This document shows, one piece after another, positions 41,048-50,399 of a stretch of 64,000 nt of DNA (the stretch's first letter is position 1; every line of letters starts with the position of its first letter). Source of the stretch: Cymbomonas tetramitiformis (lineage: Eukaryota; Chlorophyta; Pyramimonadophyceae; Pyramimonadales; Pyramimonadaceae); contig LGRX02027676.1 of NCBI GenBank assembly GCA_001247695.2, positions 1 to 64,000 on the forward strand, in the 5' to 3' direction. The position numbers were made by a program, and so were the translations under genes. The notes below the pieces were generated by a model. The model was not told the DNA's origin, searched no databases, and worked only from the letters and a program-made list of their open reading frames with translations.

Positions 41048-42387
41048 CAGGGCTCGTCATGAATACACTCGTAATCATGATTACTTTCATGATTAGACCT
41101 TTTTTGGTACTAATCAAGTCTTGATTAGACCCGGCAGGGTACTAATCAAGTCTTGATTAGCCACGGCAGGGTACTAATCGAGTCGCGATTTTTTAATCAT
41201 GACAAAAGTGGCGATATGACATATGTGGCCTCTGACAGTCGAGAGACAGTCTGACGCGACGGCCGGGTGCGTGGCCGTCGTCGGGTGGCCGTCGGTCGGG
41301 TGACTAATATCACTTTGTCTATTTTGTGGCTTCGTTGCACATGAGCGCACGTTCGTTCAGGCTCCACAATCGCCCGTGTGTTTTCTCAGATTTCTAGGAC
41401 AGTTCGTCACGCATACTGTACTTAAGCAAGCACACACCGCAGAATGGGTCGGAGCAAGAAAAATCCCGTTTCTAACAGGCAACAAACGCTAGACATGAAG
41501 CAGTATCCGGCTTTGAAAAAGCCGCTTGAGCACATAGGGAAACAGATCCAGATCCCGGGGTCCTTTTGGACGCTTGCTTCCGGGCGCATGTCAGAGAGCG
41601 AGAAGGAAACATTTTTTTGTGTACTATACGCGAGTTCTCGCTTTCGCAAAAAGTCTCAGGCGAGGCAGCTCCTTCGCAGGCTTTTCAATTGCAGGAGATG
41701 GGTCCGACTGGGACCGGCAGCCTTGAGGAAGGCGATGCTAGTGGCAAAATATTTTGGATTGAATATCCACTGCCATTTCTACAGTATTTCTATGCCACAT
41801 TCCCTCTTTCTACTGAAGAGCAAGCACCACGTGTGGAATCCGCTTTGGTACCCCTCACACCGCAGGATGAGAAACGTCCCCCTCGCCATCCCGACTTTCC
41901 GAACCTGGCATTTCCGTTTGCTGAAGTGTGCAAGTTTTATTCAGTTACTTCTGGCGATCTGGTTGAGATGGGGCCTAAGTCTGGACAATTTGCGACTCAG
42001 TTTGTGTGCACGGTTAAGAACAGTGATGGCACCGCCTGCGGCACGATACGCAACATCTCACCGCGTTATTACATCTCACCGCGTTATTACATCTCACCGC
42101 GCTTTCACACGCCTCCGCGATATCACATGTCTCCGCGCTATGCACATGCTATACACATGCCTCCAAGCAATGAGCTAAAATTTACCCCACTCAGATGAGC
42201 AAAGAATGACTAAATGATCCAACAACCGAAAATATTCGAAAATCATGATTAAACTAATCAAGTCTTGATTAGACCCGACAGGGTGCTAATCAAGTCTTGA
42301 TTAGCCACGGCAGGGTACTAATCAAGTCTTGATTAATCACAGGACCCCACTAATCAAGTGTAATCATAGTATTCATGACGAGCCCTG
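41048..42387. mobile_element. hAT element inserted in the LINE endonuclease
   Basis: 1340 bp with perfect 19-bp terminal inverted repeats (CAGGGCTCGTCATGAATAC) and the 8-bp duplication CTGGGTCT at 41040-41047 and 42388-42395. CAGGG ends with an 8-bp duplication are classic hAT. Palindromic AATCAAGTCTTGATT motifs recur just inside both ends. The coding capacity is too small for a full hAT transposase, so it is non-autonomous. Confidence 0.95.
41444..42198 (+). pseudogene. Unrecognised ORF remnants inside the hAT element
   Basis: A frame from the ATG at 41444 (MGRSKKNPVSNRQQ) and another open from 41566 to 42198 overlap. The second looks more protein-like in its later half (CKFYSVTSGDLVEMG, FVCTVKNSDG with a possible Cys pair as in a BED-type finger). 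Near 42058-42110 an 18-bp unit is repeated three times. This may be the 5' remnant of a hAT transposase gene; no DDE or dimerisation region is present. Confidence 0.35.
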
Positions 42388-42395
42388 CTGGGTCT

Positions 42396-45300
42396 GCAAG
42401 TAATTGTGCTTACGGAAGTGAAGCACGCACACGACAGTGTGATGAGGAGATTCAGAGACATGCAATACACCGCGATAGGCACCAAAACAGAAGTGCAAAA
42501 GGCAGAGGGCACTGCAGAACAAGCAGTGAAAGGGGGAGTAGCAATACTCCTCAGCAACCCCTACAGCCACGCACACAACCACCACGTTGTCCCTGCGAGG
42601 CACCTCGAGGGGTACCTCCTACATGTTGTGCTGCACCTGCCCGGGGACGTGATGTACCACATACTAGGCATTTACAACCCGCCAGGGGCAGAGGAATGGA
42701 AAACCAGAAGCAAAATACTCAAGTACACAACCAACCTGCTCCGGAGAACAGCGGAGAAACCGAACGAGCATGTGGTTGTAGGGGGAGACCTCAATGCGAG
42801 CAACACCAGCACAGGTAAGGGGGTGACAAAAACCGACAAGCAATGGACGAAACTTGCGGAGGAGCTGGACCTCCACAATGTAGGCCCGCCAGTCAATACC
42901 ACACTGAACTGGGCGAGAAACAGATACATTGACAGATGGCTAGCACCGAGGAACAAACGAGTGCAATACGAGACGGGGAGCACCACGCACCTCACTCAAC
43001 ACCACACGAGTGACCACGAGATGGTGAGCCTAGCGACCCTTCGGTTGGACAGCATAGACACCCACGAACCGTACGTGGACCGCGACCCCCAACCAGGGTA
43101 CGTGAAGCTGGACACGCCCCTGAACAAACCCCACAGGGAAACACTCCAAAGCGTCCTCCTCAGGACACACGACTACGCCAGGACTGCTGAGCTGAAACGC
43201 ATAACAGAGATAGCCACCCAATGCAGAGAAGAGGGCAACAGGCAGGTAGCGCATGCCACCATAGACAGAGCAGGCGAAGCCGTGCTGAACATACTCACCA
43301 GGGCGAACAAATGCGCGCTGAAGGACGAAGAACTACCAACTGCGATAGTGGGAGGCACCTCCAACCGAGTGGCAACAGACCTGCTAATGAGCAAAAAGGA
43401 CAGAAAAGCAAGAGACGCCGCACTACTCACAATGCGGACGCACAAGAAGGCCAAACAACACTTACGAAACCCGCACACGGAACACTCAACCCTCCGGGAC
43501 CTGAAAGAAGGCGAAATGAAGGGCCCAACAAACAGAGACAATGCGGATGCAAAGGAATGGGTGACGTGGCTTACCGCAGAGGCCAAGAAAGAAAGGTCGG
43601 CAGCACACAAAGTGGTCAAACAGCACTGGAAACGAGCCAAGCAAAGGCACAATGACAAAACGGTAAAAGAATACTGGAACAACCAAAAAAGATACCACAA
43701 GAGGATATACGCCAAGGCGCAGGAAACAGGCCACGCCCCCATGGTGAACATACAGGCACTACAGGACAAGGAGGGCAACCTGGCTGTAGGCCATATGGAC
43801 ATTGCAAACGCACTCGCGGACCACATGGCTCACTCGGCGCCATACAAGATGGAACACCGCAGTCCGCCTGACCCGAACCCCCCACCATGGGAAGACCCAG
43901 TCCAAAAAGAGCGCCTCACGAAGGCACCAAGGCCGGACTCCACGGGACTGGACCTCACAATAAGTAGACAGGGCTACAGCAAAGCGGTGCACACCTTAAA
44001 CAACAACAAAGCACCGGGCCCCACCAGAACCCCAAATGAAATTCTCAAGTACATGCCGGAGGATTTCCACGACGCTCTACATGCCCTCATGCTGGAAATG
44101 TGGAACAGCAAACACGTCCCCCTCACCTGGAAAAAGGGGACATTCTGCTTCCACCACAAGAAGGGGGATGTCACCCTACAGCAAAACTACCGACCCATAG
44201 CCCTACTTGAGGGGGTATTCAAGCTATACACCTCACAAATAGCGAACATGCTCTCCACGTTCTGCGAGACGCAGGGAATACTAGCTCAGGCGCAGGAGGG
44301 CTCGAGAGAGAAAAGGAACACACTCCGACAACTCACTAGAGTGACCAATGCGATAGAGGATGCAAACGTCTCAGGACGAGAATTGCATGGCCTGTATATA
44401 GACTTCGAGAATGCGTACGGCTCGGTGGACCACAACAAGCTACTGCACACAATGCAATGCCTCGGGATACCCGAAGAACTCACACAGGTGGTGCGAGATG
44501 TCCTGGGTACACAAAGCCACGACACCATGTCAATGAACACCAGGGTAGGGGGAGAAACCTCTCTCAAAACGGTGCAGGTGCAAAGAGGACTCCTCCAAGG
44601 GGACAGCATGAGCCCCCTCCTCTTCATAATATACCAAGAACCGTTGCTAAGATGGCTAGAGGTGGGGGAGCATGGATACCAACACAAGTACGCAGCAGAA
44701 CAGGAAAGACTGGGCCCCCTCAGGACAACAGCAGGGGCGTTCGTCGATGACCTACTCATACTGTGCCCCACAATTTTCCACATGAGAGCACAGTTGCACA
44801 AACTGCAGGCATTCTCACAATGGAGTGAACTCAAGATTAACCTTACCAAGTCAGCCATAACCGGCATAAAGAATGGGGTTTCCATACCTGAGCAACTCCA
44901 TAAGGACCTCAAAACGATTGGAGCGGACGGTAAGCTAAGCCACTTCAAAATACTCAAACCAGACGACACATACAAATACCTGGGGGTACTACTGGCATTC
45001 TCAGGCAAATGGGACAAGGAGAAAGAAGCCGCCAGGGAGGAGATGAACCACAGAATACAGGCACTACTGCGCTCCCCACTAACGCCGGACCAAAAAGAAT
45101 ACTCCCTGCATTCCGCAATACTGGGGAAGTTCAGATATGGACTGCACCTGGGGCTCTACACAGCGGGTGAAATAGACGACTTCAACAAAGTAATAGGCGG
45201 GGCCACAAAGAACATACAGGGCCTGCCCCGCAACGGAACGCCAAACATCTTTACCACACAGGAAAAGGAAAGGTTCGGCCTGGGCATGGTGCCACTCCAG

Positions 45301-45495
45301 GCAGTCTACGCCCAGTCGATTTGGAGCGGACTACTGGAGGCCATGCACAGTGAAGAGGACAGAGGAGCAGTACGGGGCCCGGCGTGGAGACAAATAAACC
45401 TGAAGGTCAAGACTCAGAATGTCCCACGTCAGCAGGTCCACCAGAGGACTGGTAGAATACCACTGCACCACACGCATGAATTGCACAGACCTTGA
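42396..45495 (+). CDS. LINE ORF2, main part: APE endonuclease and reverse transcriptase
   Basis: Endonuclease blocks come first: LTEVKH (catalytic Glu), VVGGDLNASN (Asp and Asn) and HTSDHEMVS (terminal Asp-His). RT follows with KAPGPTRTPNEILKYMP, NYRPIALL, GLYIDFENAYGSVD (motif A), QRGLLQGDSMSPLLF (motif B) and GAFVDDLLIL (catalytic FVDD, about 780 residues in). These make new copies by target-primed reverse transcription. All catalytic residues seen are intact. The frame ends at 45495, but coding continues in another frame from about 45419, so a frame change lies near 45405-45430. A C-terminal Cys/His cluster is not obvious. Confidence 0.9.
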
Positions 45496-46132
45496 CAAAC
45501 TCTGGGGGGGACACCAGACAAAACACAACACACTAAGAAAACTCAATGCCCTACTCAGATACAACATTACGCCTCAGGGGACGGAGGGGATGCTCAGGCA
45601 GCTCCAAACCCCCGTACCAAAGATAATGGAACAGTTGAAGGGGGCGACCAGAAGAAAGTCTGACAAAGAAATGGAAGGGACAACGAGAAAAACGAAAGCA
45701 GGCAAAATAATGGATGGGGACCTACCGGCACCTCCAGACTGGCAGGCGATGTGCACAGACCAAACCGCCAAGCTCACGGTACCCAAGGACACGCCAACCG
45801 CGATAAACTTCACGACGTGCCTTAAACTATTTACACACTTCCCAGACCTGGCGTTCCTTATTACCCAGGATGGCCAGCAGGCGATTAGCCAGGTGAACAT
45901 TAGGGAACAGTGCACGGACGCAGCCCTCAAGGCAGACCGCAATGCCATAGCAAAAGGCCTGGCACACCTATACCCGTACCTGTGTGAAGCCCAACCGAGG
46001 GACATAGCGAAGCCGGGAGACTTCTATGATAGCAGCACGAACCGGCGGCTGAAGCAACAATACAGGAGCATTCCCAGCGTGGGACCGCTGGACCCCCACG
46101 CAATGCGAACCAACCTCCCGCGCCTCAACTAA
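45419..46132 (+). CDS. ORF2 C-terminal continuation (unrecognised)
   Basis: 237 residues opening at an ATG that overlaps the end of the RT frame. It contains LDKLWGGHQTKHNTLRK and a Lys/Arg-rich stretch, then LFTHFPDLAFLITQDGQQAI. Probably the C-terminus of ORF2 displaced by a frameshift, though a separate small ORF cannot be excluded. Family not recognised. Confidence 0.45.
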   Translation: MSHVSRSTRGLVEYHCTTRMNCTDLDKLWGGHQTKHNTLRKLNALLRYNITPQGTEGMLRQLQTPVPKIMEQLKGATRRKSDKEMEGTTRKTKAGKIMDGDLPAPPDWQAMCTDQTAKLTVPKDTPTAINFTTCLKLFTHFPDLAFLITQDGQQAISQVNIREQCTDAALKADRNAIAKGLAHLYPYLCEAQPRDIAKPGDFYDSSTNRRLKQQYRSIPSVGPLDPHAMRTNLPRLN

Positions 46133-46153
46133 CCCGGAACAACTAGGGCTAAA

Positions 46154-46711
46154 ATGACGGAGTGGGAAGCAAGGCTGGTTCTCAAAGAGGAAATCCACAG
46201 GCAACTCTCCCTACACCCGCTCACAAGGATTAATGAGACGGAAACCACCGGCCAAACGCAGGGGGAGGAGGGGGAAGAGCTACAAGGCCTCCACAAACGC
46301 CCACAAACCAAGTGGATAGACGAAATAGACCCCATGGCTGAAAAAATGGAGACATGCCGTTTCGAAAAAGGCCAAACAATAGACAAGCCAAAGGAAATTT
46401 TGGTAATGAGGACCCTACTCATTGACCCAACGGACCCCCACTCCCTGGTAACGCAGTACAGAACTCAGTGGCGGCACTCAGATGGGAACGACTCCTACTC
46501 ATGGAGTACACGGGAAACCATAACTGACTACCTAAAACTGGCCAAGCGAAGGAGCCAAAGTGCGACCACCTTCTCAACCCTGAAAAGAAGGCTGCAAGCA
46601 AAAGGCTCCCAGGTGACCCACCCCACAGGACTCAGAGAAATATTGGCTGCTGGAAGGCCACACCTGGGGCAGGCCTGGCCCATGCACTACATGCGGGAAA
46701 CCTCACCCTAG
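46154..46711 (+). CDS. Unrecognised ORF between RT and PCIF1-like ORF
   Basis: 185 residues from an ATG 21 bp after the previous stop. Glu/Arg-rich with SYSWSTRETITDYLKLAKRR. The coding signal appears to shift frame near 46680: another frame is open from there to a TAA near 46899 (SYHRNGKYIGTLTKEKLI). I do not recognise the family. It may be the N-terminal part of the methyltransferase protein that follows. Confidence 0.4.
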   Translation: MTEWEARLVLKEEIHRQLSLHPLTRINETETTGQTQGEEGEELQGLHKRPQTKWIDEIDPMAEKMETCRFEKGQTIDKPKEILVMRTLLIDPTDPHSLVTQYRTQWRHSDGNDSYSWSTRETITDYLKLAKRRSQSATTFSTLKRRLQAKGSQVTHPTGLREILAAGRPHLGQAWPMHYMRETSP

Positions 46712-46929
46712 ACCTGACCGAAACCAACCCAGAGCAAGACATTGCGGACAACAGAGAACACCCCTGCCAGATACGGCTGGAAGGGGAGCTTGCCCACAGC
46801 TACCATAGAAATGGGAAGTACATAGGTACCCTCACGAAAGAAAAGCTCATCAGACTACACGAAAGGTGCACCCAAGCAGTGGGTACCACACACAACTAAA
46901 CCCCGCACCAACGCACACTGCGCACGGAA

Positions 46930-47685
46930 ATGTGGGAGGACCATAGGATACAGGTCTCCACGTTCGAAGAGGAAATAGGGCACCTCCTCATTAGGTACTC
47001 AAGCAAAGAAGAAAAGGAGGAGCGCAAAAAGAACCTACAAAACTACTGGACATTTCCTGCCCAGATGCAAAGCGCACTACAACAGGCATTCGGAATTACC
47101 ACTGAACTCTTTGCCTCACCCCTCAATGTTCACCACAACACCACGACGTACTACGCCAAGTATGACAGAGACAAGGTGTTCGGGGCCGGAGGCTCAGCCT
47201 GGACGACAAACTGGATGAAATTGGGGGCCTACCAATTCAACCCAGAATACACGCCACAGGACCTCAAAAAAGCACTGGACTTTGCTATTGCGGCCGCAAC
47301 CACCCAAGACCCGGTGTTCGGGGTCGGAGTATGCCCGACATATGAGAAAACTCCGTACAGGAAACTATACAACGCACACGCGGGGCACCGAATACACGAA
47401 CTGTTTGAAATACCACAAGGCAAATTCACCTTCCTGCCCCCTGACCACTGGATGGGTACCACCCACCAACAAGCGAAACAGTGCAACTGGAACCTCAGGG
47501 TACTGATAGTTGCCAACAAAGCAGGGTGGCAGGCCCACTGTGGTGACCCAGATGCCGCCGCGGATTACATAAGGGGGGCACTCACGACGTGTCCGCAAAG
47601 CAAGGTCCGCACGACCACAGCCGTCAATTACGGCCGTGCTACGGCCATGCTACTGCCGTGCTACAGGCGTGCTACAGGCGTGTAA
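46930..47685 (+). CDS. PCIF1/CAPAM-like N6-adenine methyltransferase domain
   Basis: 251 residues from an ATG. The order and spacing of blocks match the methyltransferase core of PCIF1 (CAPAM), which methylates the cap-adjacent adenosine of mRNA: ELFASPLN, YYAKYDRDKVFGAGGSAW, GAYQFNPEY and a late VLIVANKAGW. In PCIF1 the catalytic block is NPPF; here it is NPEY, so activity is uncertain. No WW domain is present. It lies downstream of LINE RT and its satellite ORFs on the same strand. The alternative is an independent gene 3' of the element. The identification is by motif pattern only. Confidence 0.65.
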   Translation: MWEDHRIQVSTFEEEIGHLLIRYSSKEEKEERKKNLQNYWTFPAQMQSALQQAFGITTELFASPLNVHHNTTTYYAKYDRDKVFGAGGSAWTTNWMKLGAYQFNPEYTPQDLKKALDFAIAAATTQDPVFGVGVCPTYEKTPYRKLYNAHAGHRIHELFEIPQGKFTFLPPDHWMGTTHQQAKQCNWNLRVLIVANKAGWQAHCGDPDAAADYIRGALTTCPQSKVRTTTAVNYGRATAMLLPCYRRATGV

Positions 47686-47713
47686 CGAGCGTGTTACCGG
47701 CGTGCTACGAGAC

Positions 47714-47742
47714 AGTTTAGCATGCTACAAGCATGCTAAACT
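47714..47742. repeat. Perfect 13-bp hairpin
   Basis: AGTTTAGCATGCT and AGCATGCTAAACT are separated by ACA, 29 bp past the PCIF1-like stop codon. Many TAGCATGC and GTGCTA motifs surround it. It could be a 3' end signal of the element or part of another repeat. Confidence 0.6.
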
Positions 47743-48301
47743 CGGAAATTATGACACATCTGAAGAAGATTCCTCAAAAGAATTTATTCCGTAGCATGTC
47801 GTTAGCATGTTATGCTCATCCTAATGACGTGCTACCTAACGAAGGTCTTTCGGACCTCCTGTACTCCAATTACTATGAATGTAGGGGGAGGGGGTGCTAA
47901 CCGCATATTAAGGGCATTTGGACCAGCAATGGTGGTTTTCACAATCGTGGGCTTGGCGAAATGCAGGCACGGCCGCATTACCAAAATACTACGAGTGGAG
48001 ATTGCTGGAGAGTTGTACACCTTACTCAAGTGCGATTGGCTTGCAAAGCCGACCTAGAAACAGATCAAGGCCTACCGTCTACGAAACTCCATTCTCGGCC
48101 CGGATGATTTGACTAGGACGGTCTACACCCGTTCAACCCGCACGTTGACCCAGCAGCCTTTGAGCACAAGGAGCCATTCATATTACCCAATCGAGTAGAA
48201 CAACAAGTTGTTATTGTGCCACATCCGTGCATGGAGACCGCCGTTATTCTCGACCCAACGGCCGACTTCTTTGAGTGCATAGGATGACATTAGAATGTTA
48301 A
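47743..48301. other. Interval without a supported gene
   Basis: Only a short frame (47812-48057) with a GGGGG-rich start; nothing recognised. TAGCATG motifs continue. Confidence 0.4.
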
Positions 48302-48866
48302 ATGTGTGATGATGACATGCTAACGCTGACGTGCTATCGGCGTCCTAAGGACATGCTAGCGACATACTAACGTTCCTACCTTTCCGAGGAATTCCGCTCG
48401 CTTACCACCTGACCCGAATCGCATCATACTCCGTGGCATATCCTTCCCCTGCCCTTCTAATCACCATATAACATGTTCCTGGTGATCTACGCACCCCCAC
48501 ATGCCTCACCACTCACTACCCCTCAAGTTGGCGCGAACACATGCTTAAGGCGCAGTGGCGTTAGCATGCCTTTAGCATGTCTGATGTGTGATAATGACAT
48601 GCTAACGCTGACGTGCTATCGGCGTCCTAAGGACATGCTAGCGACATACTAACGTTCCTACCTTTCCGAGGAATTCCGCTCGCTTACCACCTGACCCGAA
48701 TCGCATCATACTCCGTGGCATATCCTTCCCCTGCCCTTCTAATCACCATATAACATGTTCCTGGTGATCTACGCACCCCCACATGCCTCACCACTCACTA
48801 TCCCTCCAGTTGGCGCGAACACATGCTTAAGTGGCGGCAGTGGCGTTAGCATGCCTTTAGCATGGA
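48302..48866. repeat. 282-bp tandem duplication
   Basis: 48302-48583 is repeated at 48584-48866 with few differences. Each copy begins ATGTGTGAT and ends in a cluster of GTTAGCATGCC and TTTAGCATG motifs. To the right (48867-48980) the TAGCATGC motifs continue in both orientations. Confidence 0.9.
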
Positions 48867-49079
48867 CATGCTAACAGGCCTATGGGGCTTTAGCATGCCG
48901 TTAGCACGCATGCTAACACCTATCTGGCGTTAGCATGTCATAGCATGTCCATGGCACGCGTTTAGCATGTCGTTAGCAGCATACTAACCTTTTCCAGGAC
49001 CGTAGGGGGAACTGCGAGTTCCGCACGAGTTGCAGGGGCAGCGAGGTCTGCGCGAGCTGCCGGGGCAGCGGGGTCTGCG

Positions 49080-50392
49080 CGAGCTTGCATTGTGGGCTGC
49101 GTCTTAGTGCTGCTGATAGGGCAGCATGCTTGCGCCATGGGCTGCAGCTCAGCGCTGCTGATGGGGCAGCGTGCTTCCGTCGTGGGCTGCAGCTCGGTGG
49201 TGCATGCGCAGCACGCCGCTGTGGGCTGCAGCTCAGCGCTTTTGGGGCAGCGAGCCACCAAGGGCTGCAGCTCAGCGCTGACGGGACAGCACATCGCCAA
49301 GGGCTGTAGCTCAGCACTGCATGGGCAGTAAGCCGCCAAGGGCCGCAGCTCTGCGAAGGGCTGCAGCGCAACGTGGCATGCACCGCACGCCGCCAAAGGT
49401 TGCAGCTCAGTGCTGTCTGCGCGAGCTGCCGGGGCAGCAAGGTCTGTACGAGCCGCAGGAGCAACAAGGTATGCGCGAGCTGTCGGCGGGGCAGCGAGGC
49501 AGCACGCCGCTGTGGGCTGCAGCTCAGCGCTGACAGGGCAGCGAGCCACCAAGGGCCGCAGCTCAGCGCTGACGGGACAGCACATCGCCAAGGGCTGCAG
49601 CTCAGCGCTGCATGGGCAGCAAGCCGCCAAGGGCTGCAGCTCTGCGCTACCAGGGCTACATGCTTGCGCCGTGGGTTGCAGCTCTGCACTGCTGGTGGGA
49701 CAGCGCGCTTGCGCCGTGGGCTGCAGCTCAGCTCTGCGGGTAGGGCAGCGCGTTTGCGCCGTGGGCCGCAAGGCCTTCCCAGCGCTGCTGATGGGGCAGC
49801 ACGCTTTTGCCAAAGGCTGCAGCTCTGCGCTGTTGGGGCAGTGCGCAACCGAGGGCTGCAGCGCAGCGTTGCATGCGCAGCACGCCGCCAAAGGTAGCAG
49901 CTCAGCGCTGCATGAGCAGCACACCGCCAAGGGCTGCAGCTTAGCGCTACCAGTGCAGCACGCCGCCAAAAGTAGCAGCTCAGCGCTGTATGGGCAGCAC
50001 ACCGCCAAGGGCTGCAGCGCAACGTGGTATGCACCGCACACCACCAAGGGTTGCAGCTCAGTGCTGTCTGCGCAAGCTGCCGGGGCAGCAAGGTCTGCGC
50101 GAGCTGCAGGGGCTGCGAGGTGTGCGCGAGCTGTTGGCGCAGCGAGGTGTGCGCGAGCTGCTTGTGCAGCGAAGTCCGCTCGAACTGCCGGGACAGCGAG
50201 GTTGCTGCGAGTTGCTGGGGCAGCGAGGTCTGCGCGAGCTGCCGGAGCAACAAGGTATGCGCGAGCTGTCGGCGGGGCAGCGAGGCAGCACGCCGCTGTG
50301 GGCTGCAGCTCAGCGCTTTTGGGGCAGCGAGCCACCAAGGGCCGCAGCTCAGCGCTGGCGGGACAGCACATCGCCAACGTCGTTATATCATC
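49080..50392. repeat. 45-bp coding-phase minisatellite, array A
   Basis: Degenerate units of about 45 bp with GGGCTGCAGCTCAGCGCT and GGGGCAGC motifs. Because the unit is a multiple of three, long frames are open on both strands (for example 48962-50425 minus). It directly follows the end of the DUF7869-type gene in that gene's direction. Whether any of it is translated is not known. Confidence 0.85.
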
Positions 50393-50399
50393 CATGCAT

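Larger units (their letters stand above)
35310..47685 (+). mobile_element. LINE-like retroelement with Ulp1-like and PCIF1-like modules
   Basis: Plus-strand series of ORFs with related composition: ORF1 (35310-38273), a basic ORF (39720-40721), an Ulp1-like fragment, endonuclease-RT (40818-45495, split by a hAT element), two unrecognised ORFs and a PCIF1-like methyltransferase ORF ending at 47685. Several frame changes show decay. The outer ends and a target duplication could not be found, so the limits are those of the outermost ORFs. That the 3' ORFs belong to the same element is inferred from orientation, spacing and shared codon use. Confidence 0.65.

Noticed and set aside
49080..50392. 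CRISPR array
   Set aside because: Units are adjacent and degenerate with no unique spacers, and the DNA is eukaryotic.
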